From Leptospira sp. (GTDB taxonomy: Bacteria > Spirochaetota > Leptospiria > Leptospirales > Leptospiraceae): DNA of 61,282 nucleotides. The position numbers and the translations under genes were made by a program. Of the stretch, positions 44,596-53,178 are shown piece after piece. Every line of letters begins with the position of its first letter. The stretch's first letter is position 1. The stretch lies in assembly GCA_027533185.1 (NCBI GenBank), contig JAPZTS010000010.1:1-61282 (forward strand), written 5' to 3'. The notes under the pieces were generated by a model. That model searched no databases. It saw only the letters and a program-made list of their open reading frames with translations, and was not told where the DNA came from.

Positions 44596-45861
44596 ATGAA
44601 AAGACTAATCAATTGGGCCGTATGCGGGGCCCTTTTACTATCGGGAGCAGTCCAGGCACAGACACAAAGCCAGATGTTCCAAAGAGTGGGGGTCATTGGA
44701 GACTCCCTTAGCCACGGCTTTTTTGGGGTAACCGTGGAAAAAAAGACCCAAGACTGGGCCTATCCGGTTCTCGTTTCCAAACAAGCTGGTGGATCCATTT
44801 CTTATAATGTTCTCAAAGGACCTTTCGTAAACCTAGAGGATGTTTTGAAGTGGGATTGTGGCGTTTTTTGTATTGCCGAAAGCATCATTGGTGGAAATGA
44901 AAGAACGGTTTCTCTCCCTTCCCATGCAGGAATTACAGGAGCTGAATATACGACCGTCCTCCGAACTTCTGGAACTTGTGAAGATATCACCGCCACCAAA
45001 CAAGAGAGACAGTGGTATTGGAGAACTTGGTTTCACTATACCTTTCGATGGGTAACTGTTGCCGACTGCAAAGAGCCAGATAAATTCCACAGATTTGGAC
45101 TCCGCGATGCAGGAACCCAAGCTCAAATTATGGAAAAAGTAAAGCCAACCTTCCTTTTCGGATCGGCTGGAGCAAACCACGTACTTTGTACGGCTCTTCA
45201 TACTTCCACAGCTTGTTTGGATGAAGCAAGGTTCAAAAGAGATATTCGTGAATTCTTCCGCAGAATGTCTGCTATGGGGAGTTTACAAGGTGGGGTAATT
45301 TTTACGATACCAAACGTGACGGCTATTGCCTATTTAGAACCATACCGCGATCCAAATGGCAGAGCAAACTTTAGTGGACTTAAGGCATTTTATAGAAATT
45401 CTGTATCGGATCCGAACCAAGTTTTGGATGCAACTGAAGTCGCAACAATTTCAAATTTCTTAACTATGTTGAATAATGAGATTAAAGCGCAAGGTGCAAC
45501 AATGCGTTTTGCAGTTGCCGACTTAAAAGTAATCTTTGATGACTTAAAAGAAAACGGAAGACCACTCCGAAGTGCATCGGGATGGACACCTGGAAATGCA
45601 AGAGCCAACTGGCCCTTACCAAACCAACCTGGAGTTTTTGGTCTAGATGGAGTCCACCCGAATATGTATGGACACTCTGTATTTGCAAATGAACTGATTA
45701 AATCAATCAATTCCAGATATGGATTCTCTATCCCTCAAGTTAGTGAATACACAGCTTGGTATTACGATTCTCTCAACCGGAATCCAGTGGATCTAAAGAA
45801 ATTCCTCACAGAGAATATTTTTGGACAAGCGATTTCTTGGGTAGTTTCTATCTTTACATAA
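44596..45861 (+). CDS. Secreted SGNH/GDSL-family hydrolase
   Basis: 421 residues with a signal peptide (cleavage likely after VQA, residue 21). The SGNH signature is present: block [15 protein letters not shown] with nucleophile S37, [13 protein letters not shown] as the likely block III region, and D351/H354 in [18 protein letters not shown]. These enzymes are esterases, lipases or deacetylases of carbohydrate or lipid esters; in a periplasmic or surface position they often remove acetyl groups from glycans. Cysteines in the middle ([16 protein letters not shown]) suggest disulfides. GGGGGAAAG precedes the ATG. The next gene starts 10 bases later, so the two form an operon. Confidence 0.85.
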   Translation: MKRLINWAVCGALLLSGAVQAQTQSQMFQRVGVIGDSLSHGFFGVTVEKKTQDWAYPVLVSKQAGGSISYNVLKGPFVNLEDVLKWDCGVFCIAESIIGGNERTVSLPSHAGITGAEYTTVLRTSGTCEDITATKQERQWYWRTWFHYTFRWVTVADCKEPDKFHRFGLRDAGTQAQIMEKVKPTFLFGSAGANHVLCTALHTSTACLDEARFKRDIREFFRRMSAMGSLQGGVIFTIPNVTAIAYLEPYRDPNGRANFSGLKAFYRNSVSDPNQVLDATEVATISNFLTMLNNEIKAQGATMRFAVADLKVIFDDLKENGRPLRSASGWTPGNARANWPLPNQPGVFGLDGVHPNMYGHSVFANELIKSINSRYGFSIPQVSEYTAWYYDSLNRNPVDLKKFLTENIFGQAISWVVSIFT

Positions 45862-45871
45862 GGAGAATCTC

Positions 45872-46543
45872 ATGAACAAACGAATCAAAGTTATACTTTC
45901 CTTATCTGCGGTGCTTTTTCTCGGTATGATCCTTCTACTGGTAACTACCAATTCAAAAACAAAAGGACAGGTTTCTTCCACAGAAAAGGAAGAATCGGAA
46001 TACCATTCCAAACTCGCAAAAACTGTGTTTGATGATCCAGAGTTTGCGGAGGCTCCGAGTCCTGAAGAGTTGGAATTGGCCCAAGCAGAAGTACTTTGGC
46101 CGTTTGCTCAAGAAAAGAAACCGAATCGTAAAGAACAGGTGAAAGAAGAATGGAGGGATTTTGCGGCTAAGTATCCTAAGAATTTCTATATCCCTCGTGA
46201 GATCAAACAAAGGCTCTCAGAGAAAGAAGAAAAAGAACAATTGGATCTTTTGGATGATTTTACGGCGATGGACGCATCTTTCTCAAGTTCCGTCGCAAGT
46301 TCCAAATGGGACACAGGAAATCCTCCCAATGAGCCCAGTTCGAAGCCTGAGGCCGCCAAACAGAAACGATACTTTGACTACAAAATTTACGAATTAGAAT
46401 CTCGGATCCAAATGGTAGAGTATTGGATGGAAACAAAAAAACCTTCGGCAGAAGTAAAACAAAATGCAGAAAAGGATTTGAAACTTTGGCGAACCGAACT
46501 CAGTTCATTAAAAGAAGTTAGAAACCAAGTTCCAAATACCTAA
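45872..46543 (+). CDS. Membrane-anchored helical protein following the SGNH hydrolase
   Basis: 223 residues. An N-terminal anchor (VILSLSAVLFLGMILLLVTT) is followed by a hydrophilic, charged, strongly helical periplasmic part. Residues around 110-130 are Lys/Glu-rich (IKQRLSEKEEKEQLDLLDDF), and 155-170 form a Pro/Ser linker before a helical end (YEIYELESR-type region, WRTELSSLKEV). No family recognised. AGGAGA at a normal distance, 10 bases after the hydrolase, so it is co-expressed and the location is compatible with a partner role. The topology recalls lipase-specific foldases, but I see no Lif motif. A strong terminator follows. Confidence 0.6.
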   Translation: MNKRIKVILSLSAVLFLGMILLLVTTNSKTKGQVSSTEKEESEYHSKLAKTVFDDPEFAEAPSPEELELAQAEVLWPFAQEKKPNRKEQVKEEWRDFAAKYPKNFYIPREIKQRLSEKEEKEQLDLLDDFTAMDASFSSSVASSKWDTGNPPNEPSSKPEAAKQKRYFDYKIYELESRIQMVEYWMETKKPSAEVKQNAEKDLKLWRTELSSLKEVRNQVPNT

Positions 46544-46559
46544 TCTTTGGAATTTTCGT

Positions 46560-46607
46560 AAGGGGGGCATACTAGGATCTAAAACCTAGTAAAACTCCCC
46601 TTTTTTT
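46560..46607 (+). terminator. Intrinsic terminator of the SGNH hydrolase operon
   Basis: Outer stem AAGGGG/CCCCTT and inner stem ACTAGG (46571-46576)/CCTAGT (46585-46590), then seven T at 46601-46607. It lies 17 bases after the stop of the membrane-anchored protein and ends a two-gene transcript. Confidence 0.85.
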
Positions 46608-46651
46608 ATATACATGAGTCTTTTTATCCTCTAAACTTATTAAATCCATTT

Positions 46652-48223
46652 ATGAATCAATCAGTAGCTAAATTCCTTCTATTATTTAATTTTTTATTTC
46701 TATTTTTGTTATGCGGACCAAACTCGCAGGAATCACCAAAAGAGAATGAGGTGGACATGTTCTCTGAAAAAACGTATGAGTCCTTACTTGCAGATTTAAA
46801 ATCCGAAGATCCATTCCTCAGGGGTCAGGCAACCATCGAACTTGGAAATAGAAACGTAAATGCGGCAATACCTTTTCTGCGAGAGCATCTGAAAGATCCA
46901 AATCCAGGAGTGAGAGCTGGTGCTGCAATTGCCTTAGGTGAATTAAAAGATACAAAAAGTACGAAAATTATTGTAAAACTTATGAATTCCGATATAGAAA
47001 ATCCAAAAGATGTCTACTTAGATGCTCTTTCTCGGATGGGTGACCCGAGTGCAAAAGAATCTATCTATCCCCTTTTGGAAGATGAAAATCCCACCTTACG
47101 TTTGCAAGTTGTAGAAGCACTTGTTCAAGTTAGAGGAGGTAGTGTCGGCGGTCAAATTCTTTCCCTAGCTAAAAAAAACCAAGACCGTGAAAAGGATAAA
47201 ACCTATGCGATGGCACTTGGAAAACTTAAAGTTCGGGAATCGGAATCTTACCTTAAAAACCTCAGCAAGATCCAAGACGAATCTCCAACCCTTGCCGCAG
47301 CTTACCTCGCTCTAGGTAGGATTCAGGCAAAAAATTCTTTTGATGTTTTAGTTTCAGCTCTCTCCAATCCCTATTCTAAAGGAAAAGAGAATGCATCCCT
47401 TGCTTTAATCGAAATTGGAAATCCCAACATAGTTTCATCTGTCTTCCAAATTTTAGAAAGGGAAATAGATGAAGAAACGAAGATGTATGCAACCGATGTT
47501 CTTTGCAATATCCCATCTATTGAATCTGCAAAATTGGCATTTGGGTTATTGAAGGGCAATAAACAGGCATTATACGGATCGGGTGCAAAAATTGTTGGAA
47601 GACAAAAATACAAAGAAGCGTCACCACGATTGATTCAATTATTATCTGATCCCAAATCTCTAGAAAGAGATTCATTCGCGGAGGCTTTGGGTTGGATTGG
47701 CGACAGAGAGGCAATTCCTGTCCTTCGTAAAGTTTTGTTATCTGGTGACAAAGAGGGCCCCTATGGTTCGGCCTGGGCACTTGGTATCCTTGGTGCAAAA
47801 GAGGCGGTCCCTGATCTCCTAACAGTTTTAGATGGAGGTGATCCAAAACTCATTTCTTATGCCTTAGAGGCTCTTGGAAGTATTGCAGATCCAACAAGTT
47901 TGACAAAATTAAAATCCTTCCTAAAGGATAGGCCAAAGATGGCACCCCAAATCCTATCTTCTATTGGACTCATCCCTGGCGAAGAGGCTAGGCTTGTTCT
48001 GGAAGAATCGGCCAAGTCGCGAGACGCGGACATACATAGACCTGCCTTAGAAGAGATTTCAAAAAGAAAGGATACAAAGTCTATTCCCTTACTTTTAGAA
48101 TTTGTAAACGGTGATAGTCCAGAAAAACGTAAAATGGCTTACTATGCACTTGCAGAAATCACAGGTCAAAAGTTCCGAACACCAAAGGAATGGAACGATT
48201 GGGCTAAGATAAACCAGCGTTAA
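46652..48223 (+). CDS. HEAT-repeat lipoprotein
   Basis: 523 residues. Lipobox FLFLLC (C21), then HEAT/PBS-lyase-type repeats through almost the whole chain, each about 30 residues: LKDPNPGVRAGAAIALGELKD, LEDENPTLRLQVVEALVQVRG, LSDPKSLERDSFAEALGWIGD, LSGDKEGPYGSAWALGILGAK, LDGGDPKLISYALEALGSIAD. About a dozen units are visible. Such solenoids bind other proteins. As a lipoprotein it should face the periplasm or surface; enzyme activity is not expected. The ending FRTPKEWNDWAKIN recalls a short C-terminal cap found in similar Leptospira proteins. Confidence 0.85.
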   Translation: MNQSVAKFLLLFNFLFLFLLCGPNSQESPKENEVDMFSEKTYESLLADLKSEDPFLRGQATIELGNRNVNAAIPFLREHLKDPNPGVRAGAAIALGELKDTKSTKIIVKLMNSDIENPKDVYLDALSRMGDPSAKESIYPLLEDENPTLRLQVVEALVQVRGGSVGGQILSLAKKNQDREKDKTYAMALGKLKVRESESYLKNLSKIQDESPTLAAAYLALGRIQAKNSFDVLVSALSNPYSKGKENASLALIEIGNPNIVSSVFQILEREIDEETKMYATDVLCNIPSIESAKLAFGLLKGNKQALYGSGAKIVGRQKYKEASPRLIQLLSDPKSLERDSFAEALGWIGDREAIPVLRKVLLSGDKEGPYGSAWALGILGAKEAVPDLLTVLDGGDPKLISYALEALGSIADPTSLTKLKSFLKDRPKMAPQILSSIGLIPGEEARLVLEESAKSRDADIHRPALEEISKRKDTKSIPLLLEFVNGDSPEKRKMAYYALAEITGQKFRTPKEWNDWAKINQR

Positions 48224-48291
48224 ATTAAGTGTTAGGTGGGATTTCATAGAATCCCAATTCAAATAAAGATTTATAACATTGGTATATTTTT

Positions 48292-48780
48292 ATGAATATC
48301 AACAATTTCAAAATCAGAATGGCCAGATTACAGGATCTAATAAAGTTACAGAATTTATTTGTTGATACAGTTAAATCTATTTGCAAAAAAGATTATAATT
48401 CCGAGCAAATAAATGCTTGGATTTCAGGGGTTGAAAACTCCGAGAGGTGGAGTAATATTCTTCAGAAACAATACACTATTGTTGCGGAGATTGATGATAT
48501 TCTGCTAGGATTTGCTTCCTTAGCATCTCATAATTATGTGGATCTACTCTATGTTAATAGTGAATTTCAAAATTTAGGAATTGCTAAAGCTTTATTTAAT
48601 GATATTTTGCGGCAAGCTATTATACATAAACAGAATGTTTTACACTCGGATGTAAGTATCACAGCACTCCCATTCTTTCAGAAATTTGGTTTCGAAATAA
48701 TTTCAGAACAAAAAAACTATAGAAAAGGAATTGAATTAATAAACTACAAAATGCAAAAAAAAATATCCAATCTTGATTAA
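48292..48780 (+). CDS. GNAT-family N-acetyltransferase
   Basis: 162 residues, one GNAT domain. Motif A is degenerate but visible: DLLYVNSEFQNLGIAKALFNDIL (Q-x-x-G-I-x-x-x-L), preceded by YTIVAEIDDILLGFASL and followed by SDVSITALPFFQKFGFEIISEQKNY. This pattern is near the YafP subgroup. It acetylates an unknown amine. The gene uses more AT-rich codons (many Asn, Ile, Lys) than those around it, which may mean recent acquisition. It stands alone. Confidence 0.82.
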   Translation: MNINNFKIRMARLQDLIKLQNLFVDTVKSICKKDYNSEQINAWISGVENSERWSNILQKQYTIVAEIDDILLGFASLASHNYVDLLYVNSEFQNLGIAKALFNDILRQAIIHKQNVLHSDVSITALPFFQKFGFEIISEQKNYRKGIELINYKMQKKISNLD

Positions 48781-48823
48781 ATTAATATTATTTACTCAAG
48801 AGACAAGCGCATAAAAGCGAATT

Positions 48824-48852
48824 TCGGCGGTGCTAAGTGTCGCCGACGTCGG
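48824..48852. repeat. GC-rich hairpin and palindrome in intergenic DNA
   Basis: TCGGCG-GTGCTAAGTGT-CGCCGA (48824-48846) overlaps the 10-bp palindrome CCGACGTCGG (48843-48852). Further on, GGAAAC and GTTTCC could pair around the following 40 bases. The patch is markedly GC-rich against its surroundings and lies between the convergent GNAT and DUF1826 genes. It could terminate one transcript, although no T run follows. A structured RNA or repeat-element remnant is possible. Confidence 0.45.
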
Positions 48853-48946
48853 AAACTCTCTTACGGTAGGTGGAATCAGAAGGACTGTTTCCTTATTTCT
48901 TAAAAAAATCTACATTTCCCCTGTTGTTTTATCTTAGGATTTACGA

Positions 48947-49564
48947 CTAACGCGCGTCAATCCTAAGAAAGAGTCGCGGTTCGCCTTTGGTGTCGGGTGA
49001 TTTGTGAATCAGCCCATTTTTAGGATCCGATTCATTGGCCTCACCTTTCATAATGAGCACATCAAAGTTCTCTGTCTGACGGACTGCATCCATAGATCGG
49101 ATCAAGTGGTCATTTCGACCGCAACCTAAATGATTTCGATTTATATCGGCATTTGGAACCCAAAGGGTACCTTGGCCGATATAGGTGCAGATCAATCTCA
49201 TTCGAACATAATCCACATGAAATAATGGACATTGCATATCATTGATCACCGAGAGATGTACTTTCGGATTTTCAATTTTTGTTATATCTTGGAAACGCAA
49301 CGCAATTCCAACCACATCATCAATAAATGGTTTTGCAGTTCCATCATCGAAAGGAGGAAAAATATCCAGTAAGTTGTTTTTATCGCTTAGTTTAAACTCC
49401 AAGGAAAAATTTGGAATCTTCGTTAGGTGTTTCGCATAATGAATGATGTCCTGTTTGACTCTTCTTTTCCAAATGCAAAGATTTGTTCCTTTTTCGTGTA
49501 TGTTGTCTAAAACACTTTCTTTGTTTGAGATATAATACTGTTCGGTTAATTTGATTTTTTGCAT
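48947..49564 (-). CDS. DUF1826 protein
   Basis: 205 residues, cytoplasmic. The DUF1826 core is clear: CPLFHVDYVRMRLICTYIGQGTLWV followed by ADINRNHLG, then the C-terminal HKSPDTKGEPRLFLRID. His/Asp residues in FHVDYVR may bind metal. DUF1826 genes are known to accompany COG0523 GTPases in zinc-starvation loci; the reaction is unknown. Here it is third after the COG0523 GTPase and a peroxiredoxin-like gene, in one probable operon under two TGCAA-N5-TTGCA boxes. Confidence 0.87.
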   Translation of the reverse strand: MQKIKLTEQYYISNKESVLDNIHEKGTNLCIWKRRVKQDIIHYAKHLTKIPNFSLEFKLSDKNNLLDIFPPFDDGTAKPFIDDVVGIALRFQDITKIENPKVHLSVINDMQCPLFHVDYVRMRLICTYIGQGTLWVPNADINRNHLGCGRNDHLIRSMDAVRQTENFDVLIMKGEANESDPKNGLIHKSPDTKGEPRLFLRIDAR

Positions 49565-49592
49565 TTAGAGTATTCTGTGTTCGTTACTTCAC

Positions 49593-50111
49593 TTACGTGA
49601 TTTTGATTTTATTTAAAAATTTTTTAATATTCGGAGAACCATATTGCTGTTTCGGAATCAAACTCCCAATCAGTTTCCCATCTTTATAAGCAAAGAGACC
49701 ATGTGCCAATCGATGAGAGTTCGTTACTCCAATTCCCAGGCTTTTTTTGAATGCAAGAACCGTGTCTTTGTCAGCTTCCTGTAGAGTAAAGCCGAGGCAT
49801 TTTAATCCTGGGTGGAGTTTTTTCACTTCACTCCAGGAAGATTTACCATCGGAAGAGATATGACAAATGGTAGCTTCTATTCCTTTTTCAGAGAGAAGGG
49901 TTTCCAATTCATACACTTGCGCTGAACATGCATGGGTTTTCACATTCGGAAGTGTAGAAACAAAGAGATACCCTTTATCTTTTGCTATCGAACCAAAATC
50001 CTGTTTTGTATTGTAGACACCCGGCAATTTTGGTTTCAAAACCAATTTTTGACCGGGTTTCGGTCTCTTACCAATCAATTGGATAGGTGAGTCGCCTAAA
50101 TAAACTTTCAC
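49593..50111 (-). CDS. Tpx-like peroxiredoxin
   Basis: 172 residues, GTG start, 6 bases after the COG0523 gene. The thioredoxin-fold core resembles thiol peroxidase: GYLFVSTLPNVKTHACSAQVYELETLLSEKG, where T-x-x-C holds the peroxidatic C62 (classic Tpx has T-P-V-C, here T-H-A-C). C105 in LKCLGF lies at about the spacing of the resolving cysteine of Tpx (C61/C95 in E. coli). It should reduce peroxides with thioredoxin. The N-terminus is shorter and the helix proline is replaced, so it may be divergent in substrate. Its place in a zinc-type operon suggests thiol protection when zinc is short. Confidence 0.68.
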   Translation of the reverse strand: MKVYLGDSPIQLIGKRPKPGQKLVLKPKLPGVYNTKQDFGSIAKDKGYLFVSTLPNVKTHACSAQVYELETLLSEKGIEATICHISSDGKSSWSEVKKLHPGLKCLGFTLQEADKDTVLAFKKSLGIGVTNSHRLAHGLFAYKDGKLIGSLIPKQQYGSPNIKKFLNKIKIT

Positions 50112-50117
50112 GAACGG

Positions 50118-51356
50118 CTAACCAACTTTTTGAACTTGTTCGGCTTCTTCTCCGACCTCTTCCATCATAGCATCCCAATCAGGAAACGGATCCGTGAAGG
50201 TTTCCCAATGTTCTGGTCCTTTGTCCATTTCAGAATCAGTTAACAAACATTTGTCGAGTGATTTAGCAACTTCTTCTTTGTTCATATCCTTTCCAATAAG
50301 AACAATTTCTTGTCGTCTATCACCCCAAGGCTCCGTCCATACGGCTTGGATGTTGTTTTGGATTTCTGGTTCGTTTGGTATTTCGTTAGGATCTACACTC
50401 GCCCACCAATATCCTTCTGGTTTGTAAGACGATAGATTTCCAGCTTGCGAATAGAGTAGAACCCAATCCATCTTGGATGCGAGCCAAACAAATCCCTTGG
50501 CTCGAAGGAGTCCTTTTTTCTCTGTTTCCAGCCAATTCCAGAATTTTTGTGGGTGGAAGGGTCGCCGAGACTTGTAAACAAAACTAGAAATTCCATATTC
50601 TTCGGTTTCCGGTCTGTGCTCCCCTCGGAGTTCTTTTAGCCAAAGAGGGGATTCACTTGCCTTCTCGAAGTTGAATTTGTTCGTATTGAGAACCTTATCC
50701 AAACTGACTTTGGAGTAATCGGTAGTAATGATTTCCGCGTCCGCATTTAAGGACTTGAGGATGGACAGAACATAATTCTTTTTCTCTTCGCTTAACAAAC
50801 TGATTTTATTTAAAATGATCACATTGGCAAACTCAATTTGGTCAACTAACAAATCAGGAATGTCTCTCTCGTCTTCTTCGCCTGCTTCCAACGCACGGTC
50901 TTTGAGGGAATCAAGGGATTTAAAATCTTTCAAAAAATTTACGGCATCTACCACTGTGACCATCGTGTCAAGGGAAGTTATCTCAGATAAGGATACACCA
51001 TTTTCGTCTTCAAATGTAAATGTTTCTGCGATGGGTAGTGGTTCGGATACACCAGTTGACTCAATTAAAATATAATCAAATGCTCCATCTTTCGCTAGTT
51101 TGGTGACTTCGATAAGAAGGTCTTCTCGGAGTGTGCAGCAAATACAACCGTTGGACATCTCCACCAACTTCTCATTTGTACGAGAGAGATTGGCCCCTCC
51201 GTTTTTTACGAGAGAGGCATCGATATTCACTTCGCTCATATCGTTTACGATAACTGCCACTTTTTTCCCTTCACGATTAGAAAGGATGTGGTTCAGGAGA
51301 GTTGTTTTCCCTGCTCCTAAAAAGCCGGATAGGACGGTTACGGGTATTTTTTTCAT
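50118..51356 (-). CDS. COG0523 (CobW-like) zinc-related GTPase metallochaperone
   Basis: 412 residues. The G domain has Walker [10 protein letters not shown] at 11-19, the CxCC-type metal site GCICC at 70-74, ESTGVSEP as the switch region, and NKIS for guanine. The C-terminal CobW_C domain runs from about 260 ([11 protein letters not shown]). The ZigA/ZagA-type members of this family deliver zinc to essential enzymes when zinc is scarce. Context supports that reading: DUF1826 is in the operon and two TGCAA-N5-TTGCA boxes sit upstream. A good TGAGGT ribosome site precedes the ATG. I leave the gene symbol empty because subfamily naming needs a tree. Confidence 0.9.
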   Translation of the reverse strand: MKKIPVTVLSGFLGAGKTTLLNHILSNREGKKVAVIVNDMSEVNIDASLVKNGGANLSRTNEKLVEMSNGCICCTLREDLLIEVTKLAKDGAFDYILIESTGVSEPLPIAETFTFEDENGVSLSEITSLDTMVTVVDAVNFLKDFKSLDSLKDRALEAGEEDERDIPDLLVDQIEFANVIILNKISLLSEEKKNYVLSILKSLNADAEIITTDYSKVSLDKVLNTNKFNFEKASESPLWLKELRGEHRPETEEYGISSFVYKSRRPFHPQKFWNWLETEKKGLLRAKGFVWLASKMDWVLLYSQAGNLSSYKPEGYWWASVDPNEIPNEPEIQNNIQAVWTEPWGDRRQEIVLIGKDMNKEEVAKSLDKCLLTDSEMDKGPEHWETFTDPFPDWDAMMEEVGEEAEQVQKVG

Positions 51357-51377
51357 ATTGACCTCAAAAATAAATAC

Positions 51378-51392
51378 TGCAATTCAGTTGCA
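51378..51392. promoter_or_regulatory. Zur-like box 1 (TGCAATTCAGTTGCA)
   Basis: A 7-1-7 inverted repeat with one mismatch, 22 bases upstream of the COG0523 ATG, so it would block its promoter or leader when bound. The same core TGCAA-N5-TTGCA occurs again at 51428 and, as a perfect repeat, before the zinc-transport operon. A Fur-family regulator (Zur) is the natural candidate; the Zur gene is not in the window. Confidence 0.65.
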
Positions 51393-51427
51393 TTATCTCG
51401 TTTGCTCTTTTTCTGTCAAGGATCAAA

Positions 51428-51442
51428 TGCAATTTTGTTGCA
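51428..51442. promoter_or_regulatory. Zur-like box 2 (TGCAATTTTGTTGCA)
   Basis: Second copy of the TGCAA-N5-TTGCA motif, its centre 50 bases from that of box 1, about five helical turns. It lies between the divergent COG0523 and MCP genes, 75 bases upstream of the MCP start, so it could act on both. Confidence 0.6.
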
Positions 51443-51516
51443 TCAAATTTCTTAGGGGTCTCTAAAATTTCTCACGTTAGGCTTGCTAATATAGGAAGAT
51501 TCGCTATAATTTCGGA

Positions 51517-53049
51517 GTGGATACCTATTCGATTCAGTCAGCTAAAATCATCAATTCCATTCGCTTCACTTTGTTTTTGTTATATGTCTTTGGGATTTTA
51601 GGAAGCCTTGGTTCTATACGTTCAGACCAGCTCATTGTTATGGTACTCAGCACGGGGCTCTATGGTTTGGCGGCACTTGTTCAAGAAATTCTCATTCGAA
51701 AGGGGAGAAATCCCCATGCTTTTTGGTTTGTAATTCTGGACTGTGTACTGACAGGTTATAGCACCTTTGGCCAGCTTGTGATTGATTTGGATCTTGCGGC
51801 TGCGGCTGTTAAATCAGGCGTTAACTATACAATTGGATTTTTTTTGATCTTATATTCAGGGTTTTTGTTTTCCGCGAGGCAGACCTTTACTGTGGGAAGT
51901 ATAATTATCCTCATCAATCTTATTTCTCTCTCTCTAGCATTTCATATAGGTATTGAATTTGTAGATAGAGAAGATACCCACAAACTTCCCAACGCAGTCT
52001 CTTTTCCCATCGAAGTTGTAAAAATCTTTTTCCTAGTGATGGCGACCTATGGTATGACCCGGATGGTAAAGCTACTTACATCTGTGCGTGATGAAGCATT
52101 GAAAGGAAAATCGGATTCCGAATCCTATTCAAAGGTGTTGGAAAGCAAAAAAGAAGAGATGGTGGAAACTGCAACCAAACTAAACCAATCCGTGGAAGCA
52201 TTAAAGGTATTCAGTGACGATTTGAATGGACTGGTGCAAGGGCAAGCAGCATCGATCGAAGAAATTTCTGCAAGCCTAACCGAAATCTCTCAGTCAACAG
52301 AGAGTAGTTTTGAGTTTGTGAAAGACCAATACAAAAAAATCGAATCCTTAAATTCAGAAAGTAAAACATTAGATGGTATTGTAAAATCAGTCAGTTCTGA
52401 GATTGGAACGATATCGGAAAAGGTACAATTTTCTTCGAAATTTAGTAACCAGGTGACAGTTACAATGGAAACTTTGAACCAACTTTTAGCTGAGGTAAGT
52501 TCGAGTTTTCAAAAAGTAGAAGATGTAAACCAGATCATGAAAGAGATTGCGGATCAAACCAACTTGCTTGCGTTAAATGCATCGATTGAGGCCGCAAGAG
52601 CAGGGGAACATGGAAGGGGATTTGCCGTTGTTGCAAGTGAAGTTGCAAAATTAGCGGAAAATTCTGCAAACAACGCAAGTATCATTTCCAAAACGATTTT
52701 AAAATCCAAAGCAGATTTGGAAAAAGGAAATAGCTCTGCAAGGGAAGCAAAAGACCTGGCACTTGGGCAGGAAAAAGAAATGACCAATGTAAATTTAATG
52801 GTTGTTAGTTTTCATAACAAAATATCGGATCTAAGACATTTGAACGAACGTGTCGTAAGTTCGCAAACCGAACTGAAAGAGTTATCTTCGCAGTTGGAGA
52901 CGATGACAAAAGAGCAGACTTTGGGTAATAATGAAGTTATGCGGGCCTCTCAAAGCATAGAAGAGTCCATCCAAGTTGTTGCCGAAAATACGAGAGTTCT
53001 TGCCTTACATATTGAAGAGATTCAAAACATGGCACATCGGCTCAGGTAG
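51517..53049 (+). CDS. Methyl-accepting chemotaxis protein with polytopic membrane sensor
   Basis: 510 residues, GTG start; AGGAAGA lies rather far upstream. The first 195 residues have about six membrane helices and no large periplasmic loop, so the sensor is the membrane domain itself, unlike the other receptors in the window. The signalling domain follows, with the tip [23 protein letters not shown] near residues 338-370. Ligand unknown. It is divergent from the COG0523 gene and shares the region with the two Zur-like boxes, suggesting expression linked to zinc status (inference). Confidence 0.9.
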   Translation: MDTYSIQSAKIINSIRFTLFLLYVFGILGSLGSIRSDQLIVMVLSTGLYGLAALVQEILIRKGRNPHAFWFVILDCVLTGYSTFGQLVIDLDLAAAAVKSGVNYTIGFFLILYSGFLFSARQTFTVGSIIILINLISLSLAFHIGIEFVDREDTHKLPNAVSFPIEVVKIFFLVMATYGMTRMVKLLTSVRDEALKGKSDSESYSKVLESKKEEMVETATKLNQSVEALKVFSDDLNGLVQGQAASIEEISASLTEISQSTESSFEFVKDQYKKIESLNSESKTLDGIVKSVSSEIGTISEKVQFSSKFSNQVTVTMETLNQLLAEVSSSFQKVEDVNQIMKEIADQTNLLALNASIEAARAGEHGRGFAVVASEVAKLAENSANNASIISKTILKSKADLEKGNSSAREAKDLALGQEKEMTNVNLMVVSFHNKISDLRHLNERVVSSQTELKELSSQLETMTKEQTLGNNEVMRASQSIEESIQVVAENTRVLALHIEEIQNMAHRLR

Positions 53050-53178
53050 GACATAGCAAACAGCATTAATTTAACGATTCTCCTTTTTGTTCTCCAATCA
53101 TTTTTGGAAAACTATTTGGCATAGATTTGCCTTGTCTTTAACTTATGGTAAAAGCGAAGACTTTTTGGGAGACCCCAC

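Noticed and set aside
48224..48946. Integron cassette around the GNAT gene
   Set aside because: GTTRRRY-like words occur before the gene, but no matching RYYYAAC partner or attC structure was found after it.
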